Positions 1-5,532 of a DNA stretch of 5,532 bases are shown one piece after another (position 1 is the stretch's first letter; every line of letters begins with the position of its first letter). The position numbers and the translations under genes are program-made. Origin of the DNA: Ascidiaceihabitans sp. (GTDB lineage: Bacteria > Pseudomonadota > Alphaproteobacteria > Rhodobacterales > Rhodobacteraceae); assembly GCA_023301665.1 (NCBI GenBank), contig JALZUL010000191.1:1-5532 (forward strand). Reading direction: 5' to 3'. Under the pieces are notes generated by a model that did no database searches, was not told the origin of the DNA, and saw nothing but the letters and a program-made list of their open reading frames with translations.

Positions 1-580
1 CTTGCTGGATCAGTTCAAGTTGCGTGCCCAAAGATTCTTCTTGGGCCACGATACCTACGATTTGACTGTCAATTTGCGCTTTTCTTTTGCCCAATTGCTC
101 AACTTCGCGGGCTGCAGATTCTTCGCGCGCGTGGAACAGATTAGATTGCCCCGTGATCAATTCATCGATGTCAGGGTTTGTCTTTCCCATTTCGATCAAC
201 GCATCGTCAAATTCTGGGTGATCAGCACCGTCACGTTCTGCTGTAAGCCGCGCACGTCTGGCCATGAGTTCATACAATTGCCCTTCAGCAATCGACAACT
301 GGCTTTGCAATTGTTGGCCGTCCAATTGGATTAAGAGATCCCCAGCTTCTACCACATCCCCCTCTTCAACACCGATGTGCGCGACAGTACCGCCACTTTG
401 ATGTTGAACAATTTGGCGATTTTGATCGACCTCGATACGGCCAGGGGAAATGATCGCCCCACCAATTTGGGTCATAGTCCCCCAAAGCACGAACCCTCCA
501 AACATTACCACCAGCGCAAACAAACCCACGAACACCGGAGCCTTCGCCGACCAAATCTTATTCTGAACCTCATTAGTCAT
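1..580 (-). CDS. HlyD-family type I secretion periplasmic adaptor (membrane fusion protein), N-terminal 193 residues, cut by window edge
   Basis: Reading the minus strand from the ATG at 580-578 gives an uninterrupted frame to the window edge, 193 complete codons, starting MTNEVQNKIWSAK. Residues about 14-36 form one hydrophobic inner-membrane segment (VGLFALVVMFGGFVLWG) after a short cytoplasmic tail. Residues about 58-87 are a lipoyl/biotinyl-like half-motif with the spaced pattern GGTV-x-x-I-x-V-x-EGD-x-V-x-AG-x-x-L-x-x-LD. From about residue 88 the chain is rich in Q, E, A and L and looks like the long periplasmic helical hairpin of this family. Family members are usually 430-450 residues, so more than half lies beyond the left edge. 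In the family, the adaptor bridges the inner-membrane ABC exporter and a TolC-like channel. The start overlaps the exporter stop by four bases (ATGA) and has GGTGG six bases upstream inside the exporter gene, suggesting translational coupling. PrtE-type is the likely subgroup, by inference. Confidence 0.93.
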   Translation of the reverse strand, partial: MTNEVQNKIWSAKAPVFVGLFALVVMFGGFVLWGTMTQIGGAIISPGRIEVDQNRQIVQHQSGGTVAHIGVEEGDVVEAGDLLIQLDGQQLQSQLSIAEGQLYELMARRARLTAERDGADHPEFDDALIEMGKTNPDIDELITGQSNLFHAREESAAREVEQLGKRKAQIDSQIVGIVAQEESLGTQLELIQQ

Positions 581-2313
581 GTTACGCCACCAGAATTTTT
601 GGGAGAATTTTTAATACTCGCGTGATTTTTTACCGTATTGCGCAGCACCTCATCGCGTGGGCCAAAAGCTGTCACCATGCCCTTATCGAGCACTAAGAGC
701 ATGTCACATTCTTGAATAGCAGCCGGACGGTGCGCCATGATCATCACAGCACCATTCCGAGCCTTGATACCCCTGATCGCTTCATTCAATGCTTCGCTGC
801 CGATGTTATCAAGGTTTGAGTTTGGTTCATCCAAAACCAAAACCACCGGCTCTCCATACATCGCCCGTGCCAGGCCAATACGTTGCATTTGGCCGCCCGA
901 GAGACGGCTCTGAACAGCGCTCACACGTGTATCATAGCCATTGGGCAATTCCAAAATCATCTCATGTGCAGCTGCTGACTTCGCGGCTTTCACCACCAGT
1001 TCAGAATCCGGTTGATCAATCAAACGTGCAATATTTTCCGCGATCGTACCGTCAAAAAGTTGAATGCGCTGCGGCAAATATCCGATGTGTTGGCCAAGAA
1101 CGGCCGGATCATAATGCTCAAGAGCGGCCGCATCTAAACGTAGTGACCCCCCAGCGGGGCGCCAAACACCTGTAACTGCGCGTGCCAACGAAGATTTACC
1201 CGCACCAGATGCCCCGATGACCCCCAATGCCTGCCCAGGCAATAGTTCAAACGCAACCCCACGCAATGCAGCAACCTTTTCACCAGGGGGCACAACAGTC
1301 AGCGACTTGGCCACAAGCCGAGCTTTCGCTTTTGGCAAAGGCGTGCGCAGAGGTTCAACTGGGACAGTCCCCAGCAATTCGGACAGGTTGCTCCATCCCT
1401 TGCCCGCACGTTGAACCAAAGCCCATTGATTGAGCATCATCTCAACCGGTGCCAAAGCACGTCCAAGCAAAATAGAGCCCGCAATCATCGCACCTGGCGT
1501 CATTTCGTTTTGCAAGACAAGATAGGCGCCAAGCCCCAACATGGCAGATTGTAGAAACAATCTCAGAGTCTTTGTAAGCGACGTAAATCCGCCGCTGACA
1601 TCGGTCGCTTTGATTTGCTCGGATAATGCTACATTTCGGCTCTTTTCCCAGCGAGCGAAGGCCGCATCACGCATCCCCATTGCCTGAACCATTTCCGCTT
1701 CATCACGCACTTGGTTGGATAGGTTGCCTGCATGTTGGCCGGCCAGCGCCGCTTGGGCTTGAGGATGACGCGACAGAAATTGATTGAGCAAAGTGATTAT
1801 TACGAGAAGAGCAGCTCCTCCCATGGCCATAGCACCCAAAAGCGGGTGAAAGATAAAAATGCCCGCTAAGAATATTGGGGTCCATGGCAAATCGAAAAAC
1901 GCCAGCAATACGGGCGAGGTGATGAACCGCTGCACAGCTTCGAGATCATTCAGGCCTGATTGGGTTTGAAGATCGGGTGCCACAGCAGATTTTCTAATCG
2001 TCGCATCAAAAACGCGTCGATCTAGAGCATTTTGAAATTTGGCCCCGACACGGGCCATAATCCGACCACGGGTGAAGTCCAACACCCCCATAATACCATA
2101 CAAAAACACGACCAAAAGAGACAACGCGATAAGCGTCTCTTGTGACTTGCTGCCCAAGACACGATCGTACACTTGCAACATGTACATTGGGCCGGTCAGC
2201 ATTAACAAATTGGCAAACAAACTAAAGAGTGCAACAATCCAATATAGATGACGGCTACTCGCTCTTGCCGTTCGCAATTCGGCTTTACCACGTTCTAAAA
2301 TATTATTTTTCAT
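577..2313 (-). CDS. Type I secretion system permease/ATPase (PrtD/HasD-like ABC exporter)
   Basis: This 578-residue protein is a half-transporter with a fused membrane domain and ATPase, the energy-providing inner-membrane part of a type I secretion system. Hydrophobic segments lie near residues 23-42, 60-78, 134-155, 158-180, 248-268 and 270-288. The stretch PMYMLQVYDRVLGSKSQETL (43-62) is typical of PrtD-type exporters, and there is no N-terminal C39-peptidase-like domain. The nucleotide-binding domain is complete: Walker A GASGAGKSS (367-375), Q-loop YLPQ (Gln415), signature LSGGQ (471-475), Walker B VLVLDEP (Asp495, Glu496), D-loop SNLD and H-loop His528. The length matches PrtD relatives of about 560-590 residues. 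A GTG at 2319 would add two residues, but ATG at 2313 is preferred because AAGGTG lies just upstream of it (2322-2317). The gene is first in an operon with the HlyD-family adaptor. The substrate, perhaps an RTX protein, cannot be told from this window. Confidence 0.95.
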   Translation of the reverse strand: MKNNILERGKAELRTARASSRHLYWIVALFSLFANLLMLTGPMYMLQVYDRVLGSKSQETLIALSLLVVFLYGIMGVLDFTRGRIMARVGAKFQNALDRRVFDATIRKSAVAPDLQTQSGLNDLEAVQRFITSPVLLAFFDLPWTPIFLAGIFIFHPLLGAMAMGGAALLVIITLLNQFLSRHPQAQAALAGQHAGNLSNQVRDEAEMVQAMGMRDAAFARWEKSRNVALSEQIKATDVSGGFTSLTKTLRLFLQSAMLGLGAYLVLQNEMTPGAMIAGSILLGRALAPVEMMLNQWALVQRAGKGWSNLSELLGTVPVEPLRTPLPKAKARLVAKSLTVVPPGEKVAALRGVAFELLPGQALGVIGASGAGKSSLARAVTGVWRPAGGSLRLDAAALEHYDPAVLGQHIGYLPQRIQLFDGTIAENIARLIDQPDSELVVKAAKSAAAHEMILELPNGYDTRVSAVQSRLSGGQMQRIGLARAMYGEPVVLVLDEPNSNLDNIGSEALNEAIRGIKARNGAVMIMAHRPAAIQECDMLLVLDKGMVTAFGPRDEVLRNTVKNHASIKNSPKNSGGVT

Positions 2314-2316
2314 CGG

Positions 2317-2324
2317 CACCTTTT
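2317..2324 (-). promoter_or_regulatory. Ribosome binding site deciding the exporter start
   Basis: On the minus strand AAAAGGTG lies at 2324-2317, with AAGG five bases before the ATG at 2313. For the alternative GTG at 2319 the same bases would be part of the start codon or touch it, leaving no spacer. This favours the ATG start. Confidence 0.55.
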
Positions 2325-2336
2325 CGCCTGAAGTTT

Positions 2337-2344
2337 GTGCGCAC
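2337..2344. repeat. 8-base perfect palindrome GTGCGCAC in the exporter leader region
   Basis: GTGCGCAC is its own reverse complement and lies 24 bases upstream of the exporter ATG. On the minus strand its context reads AAGTGCGCACA, which resembles the AAGTGCCACATAA found on the plus strand at 2388-2399. It may be an operator half or spacer, but 8-base palindromes also occur by chance. Confidence 0.3.
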
Positions 2345-2372
2345 TTTCAACATTCTTCACAATCGATATAAC
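2344..2372 (+). promoter_or_regulatory. Candidate sigma70-type promoter for mlaA-mlaC
   Basis: TATAAC at 2367-2372 matches the -10 consensus at five of six positions. Seventeen bases upstream is CTTTCA (2344-2349), which matches the -35 consensus at only three positions. Transcription would start near 2379 and leave a leader of about 100 bases before the mlaA GTG. The weak -35 makes this only a candidate. Confidence 0.25.
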
Positions 2373-2381
2373 CCATCGTGT

Positions 2382-2402
2382 CACGTAAGTGCCACATAAG
2401 TG
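2382..2402. repeat. Tandem direct repeat, two 10-mers with an 11-base period
   Basis: CACGTAAGTG (2382-2391) and CACATAAGTG (2393-2402) differ at one base and are separated by one base, so the copies are about one helical turn apart. This arrangement is common for adjacent binding sites of a regulator. It lies in the divergent region between the secretion operon and mlaA. No known regulator motif was recognised. Confidence 0.5.
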
Positions 2403-2429
2403 TATTTCTCTTCCTCTATCTATGGGCAA
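2401..2429 (-). promoter_or_regulatory. Weak candidate promoter for the type I secretion operon
   Basis: On the minus strand TTGCCC (2429-2424, four of six to the -35 consensus) is followed after exactly 17 bases by AATACA (2406-2401, three of six to the -10 consensus). Transcription would begin near 2394, giving a leader of roughly 80 bases before the exporter ATG. The match is poor and is offered only because the operon must start in this region. Confidence 0.18.
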
Positions 2430-2445
2430 TACTCTTTAAAGTATT
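2428..2445. repeat. Short inverted repeat AATACT-N6-AGTATT
   Basis: AATACT (2428-2433) and AGTATT (2440-2445) are perfect reverse complements around a six-base spacer CTTTAA. The inner bases CTTTAAAG (2434-2441) also form a palindrome. It lies about 25 bases upstream of the mlaA ribosome binding site. It could be a small operator or a weak A+T-rich hairpin in the mlaA leader. Confidence 0.35.
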
Positions 2446-2469
2446 AGTTAAGCCTAAACCTATCCTTTT

Positions 2470-2473
2470 GGAG
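2470..2473 (+). promoter_or_regulatory. Ribosome binding site (GGAG) deciding the mlaA start
   Basis: GGAG at 2470-2473 lies nine bases before GTG at 2483. It supports that GTG over the GTG at 2378, which has no comparable site and would put 35 extra residues in front of the lipoprotein signal. Confidence 0.6.
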
Positions 2474-2482
2474 TTCTTTTCG

Positions 2483-3247
2483 GTGTTCCGTATTTCGTCG
2501 ATCAATCAATACCTAACAAAATCAGCTGCTATTTCTGGACTTTGCGTTTTAACAGCATGTGCCTCCGGCACGACAAGCGTTCAAGAGGGCGGCATTTACG
2601 ACCCCTACGAAAAACAGAACCGTAAGATCCATGAATTCAATCGCAGCCTAGACAGAAGTCTTGTGCGCCCTGCGTCTCGCGGCATTTCACTTTTACCGGA
2701 CGAAATTGAAGGTTTTATCGGCAATTTCGCTGAAAACTTGGGTCAGCCAAGTGTTGTCGTCAATTCTCTGCTCCAAGGGGACCTAAAAGGCGCAGGTATT
2801 TCGACCAGCCGCTTCTTGACCAACACTGTATTGGGTGCCGGCGGATTTATCGATGTAGCTGCAGAATTCGAAATGCCTGAACACACCACTGATTTTGGTG
2901 AAACACTCTATACTTGGGGCGCAGGCGAAGGGCCTTATGTCGAGCTACCGGGCCTCGGCCCATCAACAGTGCGCAACGCGACCGGCAAAGTGGTGGATCT
3001 GTTTACAAACCCCCTAAGCTACGCAGTCGACAGCCCCGAGCAATATTACGGCACAGCTGCGAGCACAGCTTCACGCTTATCTGATCGCGGCCGGTTTGCC
3101 GACACCATCGACTCTGTTCTATACGAAAGCGCAGATAGCTACGCGCAAGCCCGCTTAATTTACCTCCAAAATCGCCGCTTCGAGCTTGGTCAAGAAGACC
3201 TCGAGGCTGAAATCGATCCATTTGAACTAGACACTGAAGGGTTCTAA
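2483..3247 (+). CDS. mlaA: MlaA (VacJ) outer-membrane lipoprotein, phospholipid retrograde transport
   Basis: The protein is 254 residues from a GTG start, close to the 251 of E. coli MlaA. A short basic N-terminus and hydrophobic stretch lead to a lipobox LTAC, with Cys26 as the lipidated residue. The next residue is Ala, consistent with outer-membrane sorting. Family features follow in order: YDPYEKQNRKIHEFNRSLD (39-57), NSLLQGD (94-100), TVLGAGGFIDVA (115-126), DFGETLYTWGAGEGPYVELP (137-156), and a final YAQARLIYLQNRRFEL (220-235). The last 19 residues are strongly acidic. In characterised systems MlaA sits with porins in the outer membrane, removes phospholipid from the outer leaflet and hands it to MlaC. 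The stop is one base before mlaC, so the two are surely cotranscribed. The upstream in-frame GTG at 2378 was rejected because it would bury the lipobox at residue 61. Confidence 0.94.
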   Translation: MFRISSINQYLTKSAAISGLCVLTACASGTTSVQEGGIYDPYEKQNRKIHEFNRSLDRSLVRPASRGISLLPDEIEGFIGNFAENLGQPSVVVNSLLQGDLKGAGISTSRFLTNTVLGAGGFIDVAAEFEMPEHTTDFGETLYTWGAGEGPYVELPGLGPSTVRNATGKVVDLFTNPLSYAVDSPEQYYGTAASTASRLSDRGRFADTIDSVLYESADSYAQARLIYLQNRRFELGQEDLEAEIDPFELDTEGF

Positions 3248-3248
3248 G

Positions 3249-3842
3249 ATGAAACGTCGTTCTTTCACCGCTTTTTTCTCAAGCTTTGCCTTGGCACCAT
3301 TGTGGCCCACTTTCGCTAATGCCCTGACCGAAGCAAGCGCCAAAGTTCTCGTGAACACTCTTGTAGCCGACATTAATAAGGTAATCGCTTCGGGCAAATC
3401 CGAAAGTGGCATGATTAAAGATTTCGAACGTATCTTTGCACGTTACTCAGACACATCTTACATCTCAGCCTATGCGTTGGGTGTTGATGCACGCCGCGCG
3501 ACTGCTGGCCAGAAACGCGCGTTTTCAAATGCTTTCCAAGCTTATATCGCACAAACTTATGGCAGCCGTTTTCGTGAATTCGTTGGTGGTCAACTCGAAG
3601 TTAAAGGTGTGCGTAAGGTTAAATCCTGGTTTGAGGTAACCGCCGTCGCCAAACTGCACGGCCAATCACCGTTCGACATTACGTTCCACGTTTCTGACCG
3701 CACCGGTAAGGATCTGTTCTTCAACATGTTCATCGAGGGCATCAACCTGCTTTTGACAGAACGTACCGAGATCGGCGCTTTGCTTGATCGTAACGGCGGA
3801 AACATCGACAAGATGATCGCCGACCTAAAGAAGTCTGGCTAG
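3249..3842 (+). CDS. mlaC: MlaC-family periplasmic phospholipid-binding protein (Ttg2D/ABC transporter auxiliary)
   Basis: The product is 197 residues, a little shorter than the 211 of E. coli MlaC. Residues 1-25 are a signal peptide ending in a signal peptidase I site, ANA before Leu26. The N-terminus KRRSF carries two adjacent arginines followed at the right spacing by Phe, as in twin-arginine (Tat) signals. The mature part has the family pattern: an N-terminal helical region with LVADINKVI (38-46) and FERIFARYSD (59-68), then TAGQKRAFSNAFQAYIAQTY (85-104), then strands such as WFEVTAVAKL (127-136) and PFDITFHVSD (141-150), and a C-terminal helix DKMIADLKK. MlaC shuttles phospholipid across the periplasm between MlaA and the inner-membrane MlaFEDB complex. 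Its ribosome binding site AAGGG (3237-3241) lies in the last codons of mlaA, and only one base separates the genes, suggesting coupled translation. The mlaFEDB genes are not in this window. Confidence 0.92.
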   Translation: MKRRSFTAFFSSFALAPLWPTFANALTEASAKVLVNTLVADINKVIASGKSESGMIKDFERIFARYSDTSYISAYALGVDARRATAGQKRAFSNAFQAYIAQTYGSRFREFVGGQLEVKGVRKVKSWFEVTAVAKLHGQSPFDITFHVSDRTGKDLFFNMFIEGINLLLTERTEIGALLDRNGGNIDKMIADLKKSG

Positions 3843-3853
3843 CAAGGCCAATT

Positions 3854-3880
3854 GATAGGGCGGCTTTGTGTCGCCTTATC
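3854..3880. terminator. Hairpin between convergent genes, possible bidirectional terminator
   Basis: GATAGGGCG (3854-3862) pairs with CGCCTTATC (3872-3880) through nine base pairs, one of them G-U when read on the plus strand, around a nine-base loop. It starts 12 bases after the mlaC stop, and its right arm contains the stop codon of the convergent penicillin-binding protein gene (3876-3878). There is no clear T-run on either side, so it may act as a weak or factor-assisted terminator, or as a 3' stabilising hairpin. Confidence 0.5.
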
Positions 3881-5532
3881 TCTCATCGCCTCTCAGGGGG
3901 GCTGAGCGATCTCGATTGCTTGAGTTGCCCCCACCCAAAATATCCAACAACAAATTTTCAATAACGCTGCGCTGAGATCGTTCGGGGTTTGGTCGCGCGA
4001 CAGGTTGTTCAACAACGACTTGTTGTATCTGCTCAGGCGCTTCCATCGGTAGCGGCTTGATGGGCACATCAACGTGAATACGTTGCATCGTCTCACGCCA
4101 GATATCTGCAGGCAAACCTCCGCCGGTTACACCCTTTAACTTGGTGTTATCATCGTAGCCCATCCAAACACCCGCAACGTAGTCACCAGTGAAACCAATG
4201 AACCAGGCATCTTTCGCACCTTGTGTCGTACCAGTTTTACCAGCGATCTCACGCCCCCCAAACTGGGCCCGCTTGCCAGAACCCTCACTGACGACCTTTT
4301 CCATCATCCAAATCAACTGACGTGCCGAACTTTCTTGAATGACCCGCTCTTCAATGCCGCCACCTGACCCCATTAGGGGCTCTTTATCTCCAAGAAGGCT
4401 CAGCTCAACCAAACCAAACGGGGTCACCGACGATCCACCATTCAAAATTCCAGCATAGGCCCCAGTCATTTCGATCAATGTGCTCTCAGATGCCCCCAAG
4501 GCCAAAGCCGGCCCATCCGCCAAATCGCTCTGGATACCAAAGTCGGATGCGACGCGACGGACCAAATCACGGCCAACGCTTTCAGAAACTTTAACAGCCG
4601 GAATGTTCAACGAGTCTTGTAAAGCTTCGGTTAAGGTCACTGAACCTTCAAAGCGATTGGTGTAGTTTCGCGGGCACCACTCACCAGAACCGGCAATGTT
4701 CAGACAGTATGGTTCATCTTGAATGCGCTCCAGCGGAGAATACCCCAGATCAAGGGCTGTAGCGTAAACAAACGGCTTAAACGCGGACCCTGTCTGGCGG
4801 AACGCCTGTGTCGCACGGTTAAATGCACCCGTTACCTTAGTCGCGCGCCCGCCTACCATTGCACGCACAGCGCCATCAGCGCTCATTACCACAATAGCGG
4901 CTTGCGCTTTAGAACCTGCGGATACTTTATTATCAAACACCCACTGCAACCCTTCTTCGGCTGCTTTTTGCAAACGTTGATCAAGGGTAGTGCGGATGAT
5001 CACATCTTCCGTGGTTTTACGGGTGAAGAACTCTGGCCCCGTCGACATCACCCAATCCGCGAAATATCCACCTGCTTGTTGTTTCGCCGCCTTAGACAAA
5101 ACGGCTGGGTTGGCCTGAGCAACTGCTTCGTCCTCTGTGGTGACATAGCCCTGCTCACGCATCAAACGCACAACCGTCGCAGCGCGGTTTTGCGAGCGTT
5201 GTAGATTTTGGGTAGGTGATAAAGTGGATGGAGCCGTCAACAGGCCTGCCAACATCGCACCCTCAGGGATACTAACTTCGGCGGCACTTTTTCCGAAATA
5301 ACGCTGCGCGGCTGCTTCAGCACCGTAAGCGCCGCCTCCCATGTAAGCACGGTTCAGATAGATAGAAAGGATGTCATCCTTGGAATACTTGGCTTCCATC
5401 GCCAAGGCAAAGATCGCTTCCTGTGCTTTTCTGCTGAGCGAGCCGCGGCGACAATCACGCACGTAATCGGCTTCTGTCTTCCATTCTGAGGGGTCATATG
5501 CCTTACCCAAACACAGAAGCTTCGCCACCTGC
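3876..5532 (-). CDS. Class A penicillin-binding protein (GT51 transglycosylase + transpeptidase), N-terminus cut by window edge
   Basis: A bifunctional peptidoglycan synthase, visible for 551 residues. The frame is open to the right edge, where it reads QVAKLLCLG, matching the end of the GT51 motif (usually TQQ-x-AK). The apparent GTG start at 5528 is therefore internal. Missing parts are the cytoplasmic tail, membrane anchor and the first catalytic glutamate of the transglycosylase. Counting from that GTG codon as 1, the visible GT51 region includes SRKAQEA (32-38) and YLNRAYMGGGAYGAEAAAQR (57-76). The transpeptidase has all three active-site motifs: SAFK (248-251, nucleophile Ser248), SLN (306-308) and KTGT (431-434). 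The C-terminal tail (about 490-550) is rich in Q, P, R and S and looks flexible. Between QVAK and SRKAQEA there are about 25 residues with two cysteines, more than in typical PBP1A. The enzyme polymerises and crosslinks murein on the outer face of the inner membrane. The gene converges on mlaC. Confidence 0.95.
   Translation of the reverse strand, partial: QVAKLLCLGKAYDPSEWKTEADYVRDCRRGSLSRKAQEAIFALAMEAKYSKDDILSIYLNRAYMGGGAYGAEAAAQRYFGKSAAEVSIPEGAMLAGLLTAPSTLSPTQNLQRSQNRAATVVRLMREQGYVTTEDEAVAQANPAVLSKAAKQQAGGYFADWVMSTGPEFFTRKTTEDVIIRTTLDQRLQKAAEEGLQWVFDNKVSAGSKAQAAIVVMSADGAVRAMVGGRATKVTGAFNRATQAFRQTGSAFKPFVYATALDLGYSPLERIQDEPYCLNIAGSGEWCPRNYTNRFEGSVTLTEALQDSLNIPAVKVSESVGRDLVRRVASDFGIQSDLADGPALALGASESTLIEMTGAYAGILNGGSSVTPFGLVELSLLGDKEPLMGSGGGIEERVIQESSARQLIWMMEKVVSEGSGKRAQFGGREIAGKTGTTQGAKDAWFIGFTGDYVAGVWMGYDDNTKLKGVTGGGLPADIWRETMQRIHVDVPIKPLPMEAPEQIQQVVVEQPVARPNPERSQRSVIENLLLDILGGGNSSNRDRSAPLRGDER

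Noticed and set aside
2..334. 110-codon plus-strand open frame at the left edge
   Set aside because: It is antisense to the HlyD-family adaptor, whose frame gives clear family motifs; this frame gives none.
366..554. 62-codon minus-strand open frame inside the adaptor region
   Set aside because: It is in another frame of the same strand as the adaptor; its product is low-complexity and has no family features.
789..1175. 128-codon plus-strand open frame
   Set aside because: Antisense to the ATPase domain of the exporter, with no supporting start site or domain.
2378..2482. N-terminal extension of MlaA from an upstream GTG
   Set aside because: It would add 35 residues before the lipoprotein signal, lacks a ribosome binding site, and overlaps the repeats and promoter-like sequences. 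GTG at 2483 has GGAG at proper spacing.
3892..3906. Small hairpin CTCAG-GGGGG-CTGAG
   Set aside because: Only five pairs, inside the coding end of the penicillin-binding protein gene, with no T-run; the adjacent nine-pair stem is the better terminator candidate.
4719..5204. 161-codon plus-strand open frame opposite the penicillin-binding protein gene
   Set aside because: It lies wholly antisense to a well-supported gene, has no recognisable domain and is rich in Cys, His and Arg, as expected of a shadow frame.
5526..5528. GTG at 5528 as the true start of the penicillin-binding protein
   Set aside because: The codon before it encodes Gln, and QVAK matches the conserved GT51 motif, so the frame continues past the edge; a start here would delete the membrane anchor and a catalytic glutamate.

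Overview
The window looks like chromosomal DNA from a Gram-negative alphaproteobacterium, most likely a marine Rhodobacterales (Roseobacter-type) relative. This is inferred from the style of the proteins (a PrtD-like exporter, an MlaA-MlaC gene pair, a class A penicillin-binding protein with an insertion in its transglycosylase domain) and from moderate base composition. No sequence search could be run to confirm it. There are five protein-coding genes, two of them cut by the window edges. I found no RNA genes, insertion sequences, CRISPR arrays, attachment sites or other signs of recent transfer.

Left part (1-2313, minus strand): a type I secretion operon. The first gene encodes an inner-membrane ABC permease-ATPase of the PrtD/HasD kind. 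Its stop codon overlaps the start of a second gene, for the periplasmic HlyD-family adaptor, by four bases (ATGA). The adaptor runs off the left edge with only its first 193 residues visible. Neither the exported substrate nor the TolC-type outer-membrane channel is in view.

Middle (2314-2482): a divergent intergenic region of about 170 bases that serves both the secretion operon and the rightward genes. It holds weak promoter-like hexamers, a tandem pair of near-identical 10-mers with an 11-base period, an 8-base palindrome and a short inverted repeat.

Right of centre (2483-3842, plus strand): a two-gene operon for outer-membrane lipid asymmetry, mlaA (lipoprotein) followed after one base by mlaC (periplasmic lipid carrier). 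Together they would take mislocalised phospholipid from the outer membrane and pass it to the inner-membrane MlaFEDB complex, which is encoded elsewhere.

Right end (3876-5532, minus strand): a bifunctional peptidoglycan synthase (GT51 transglycosylase plus transpeptidase), convergent with mlaC and missing its N-terminus at the window edge. A hairpin lies between the convergent genes.

Overall this is an envelope-biogenesis and secretion neighbourhood made of known families. I see no clear undescribed system. The most useful second looks are the intergenic repeats, the twin-arginine signal on MlaC and the cysteine-bearing insertion in the penicillin-binding protein.
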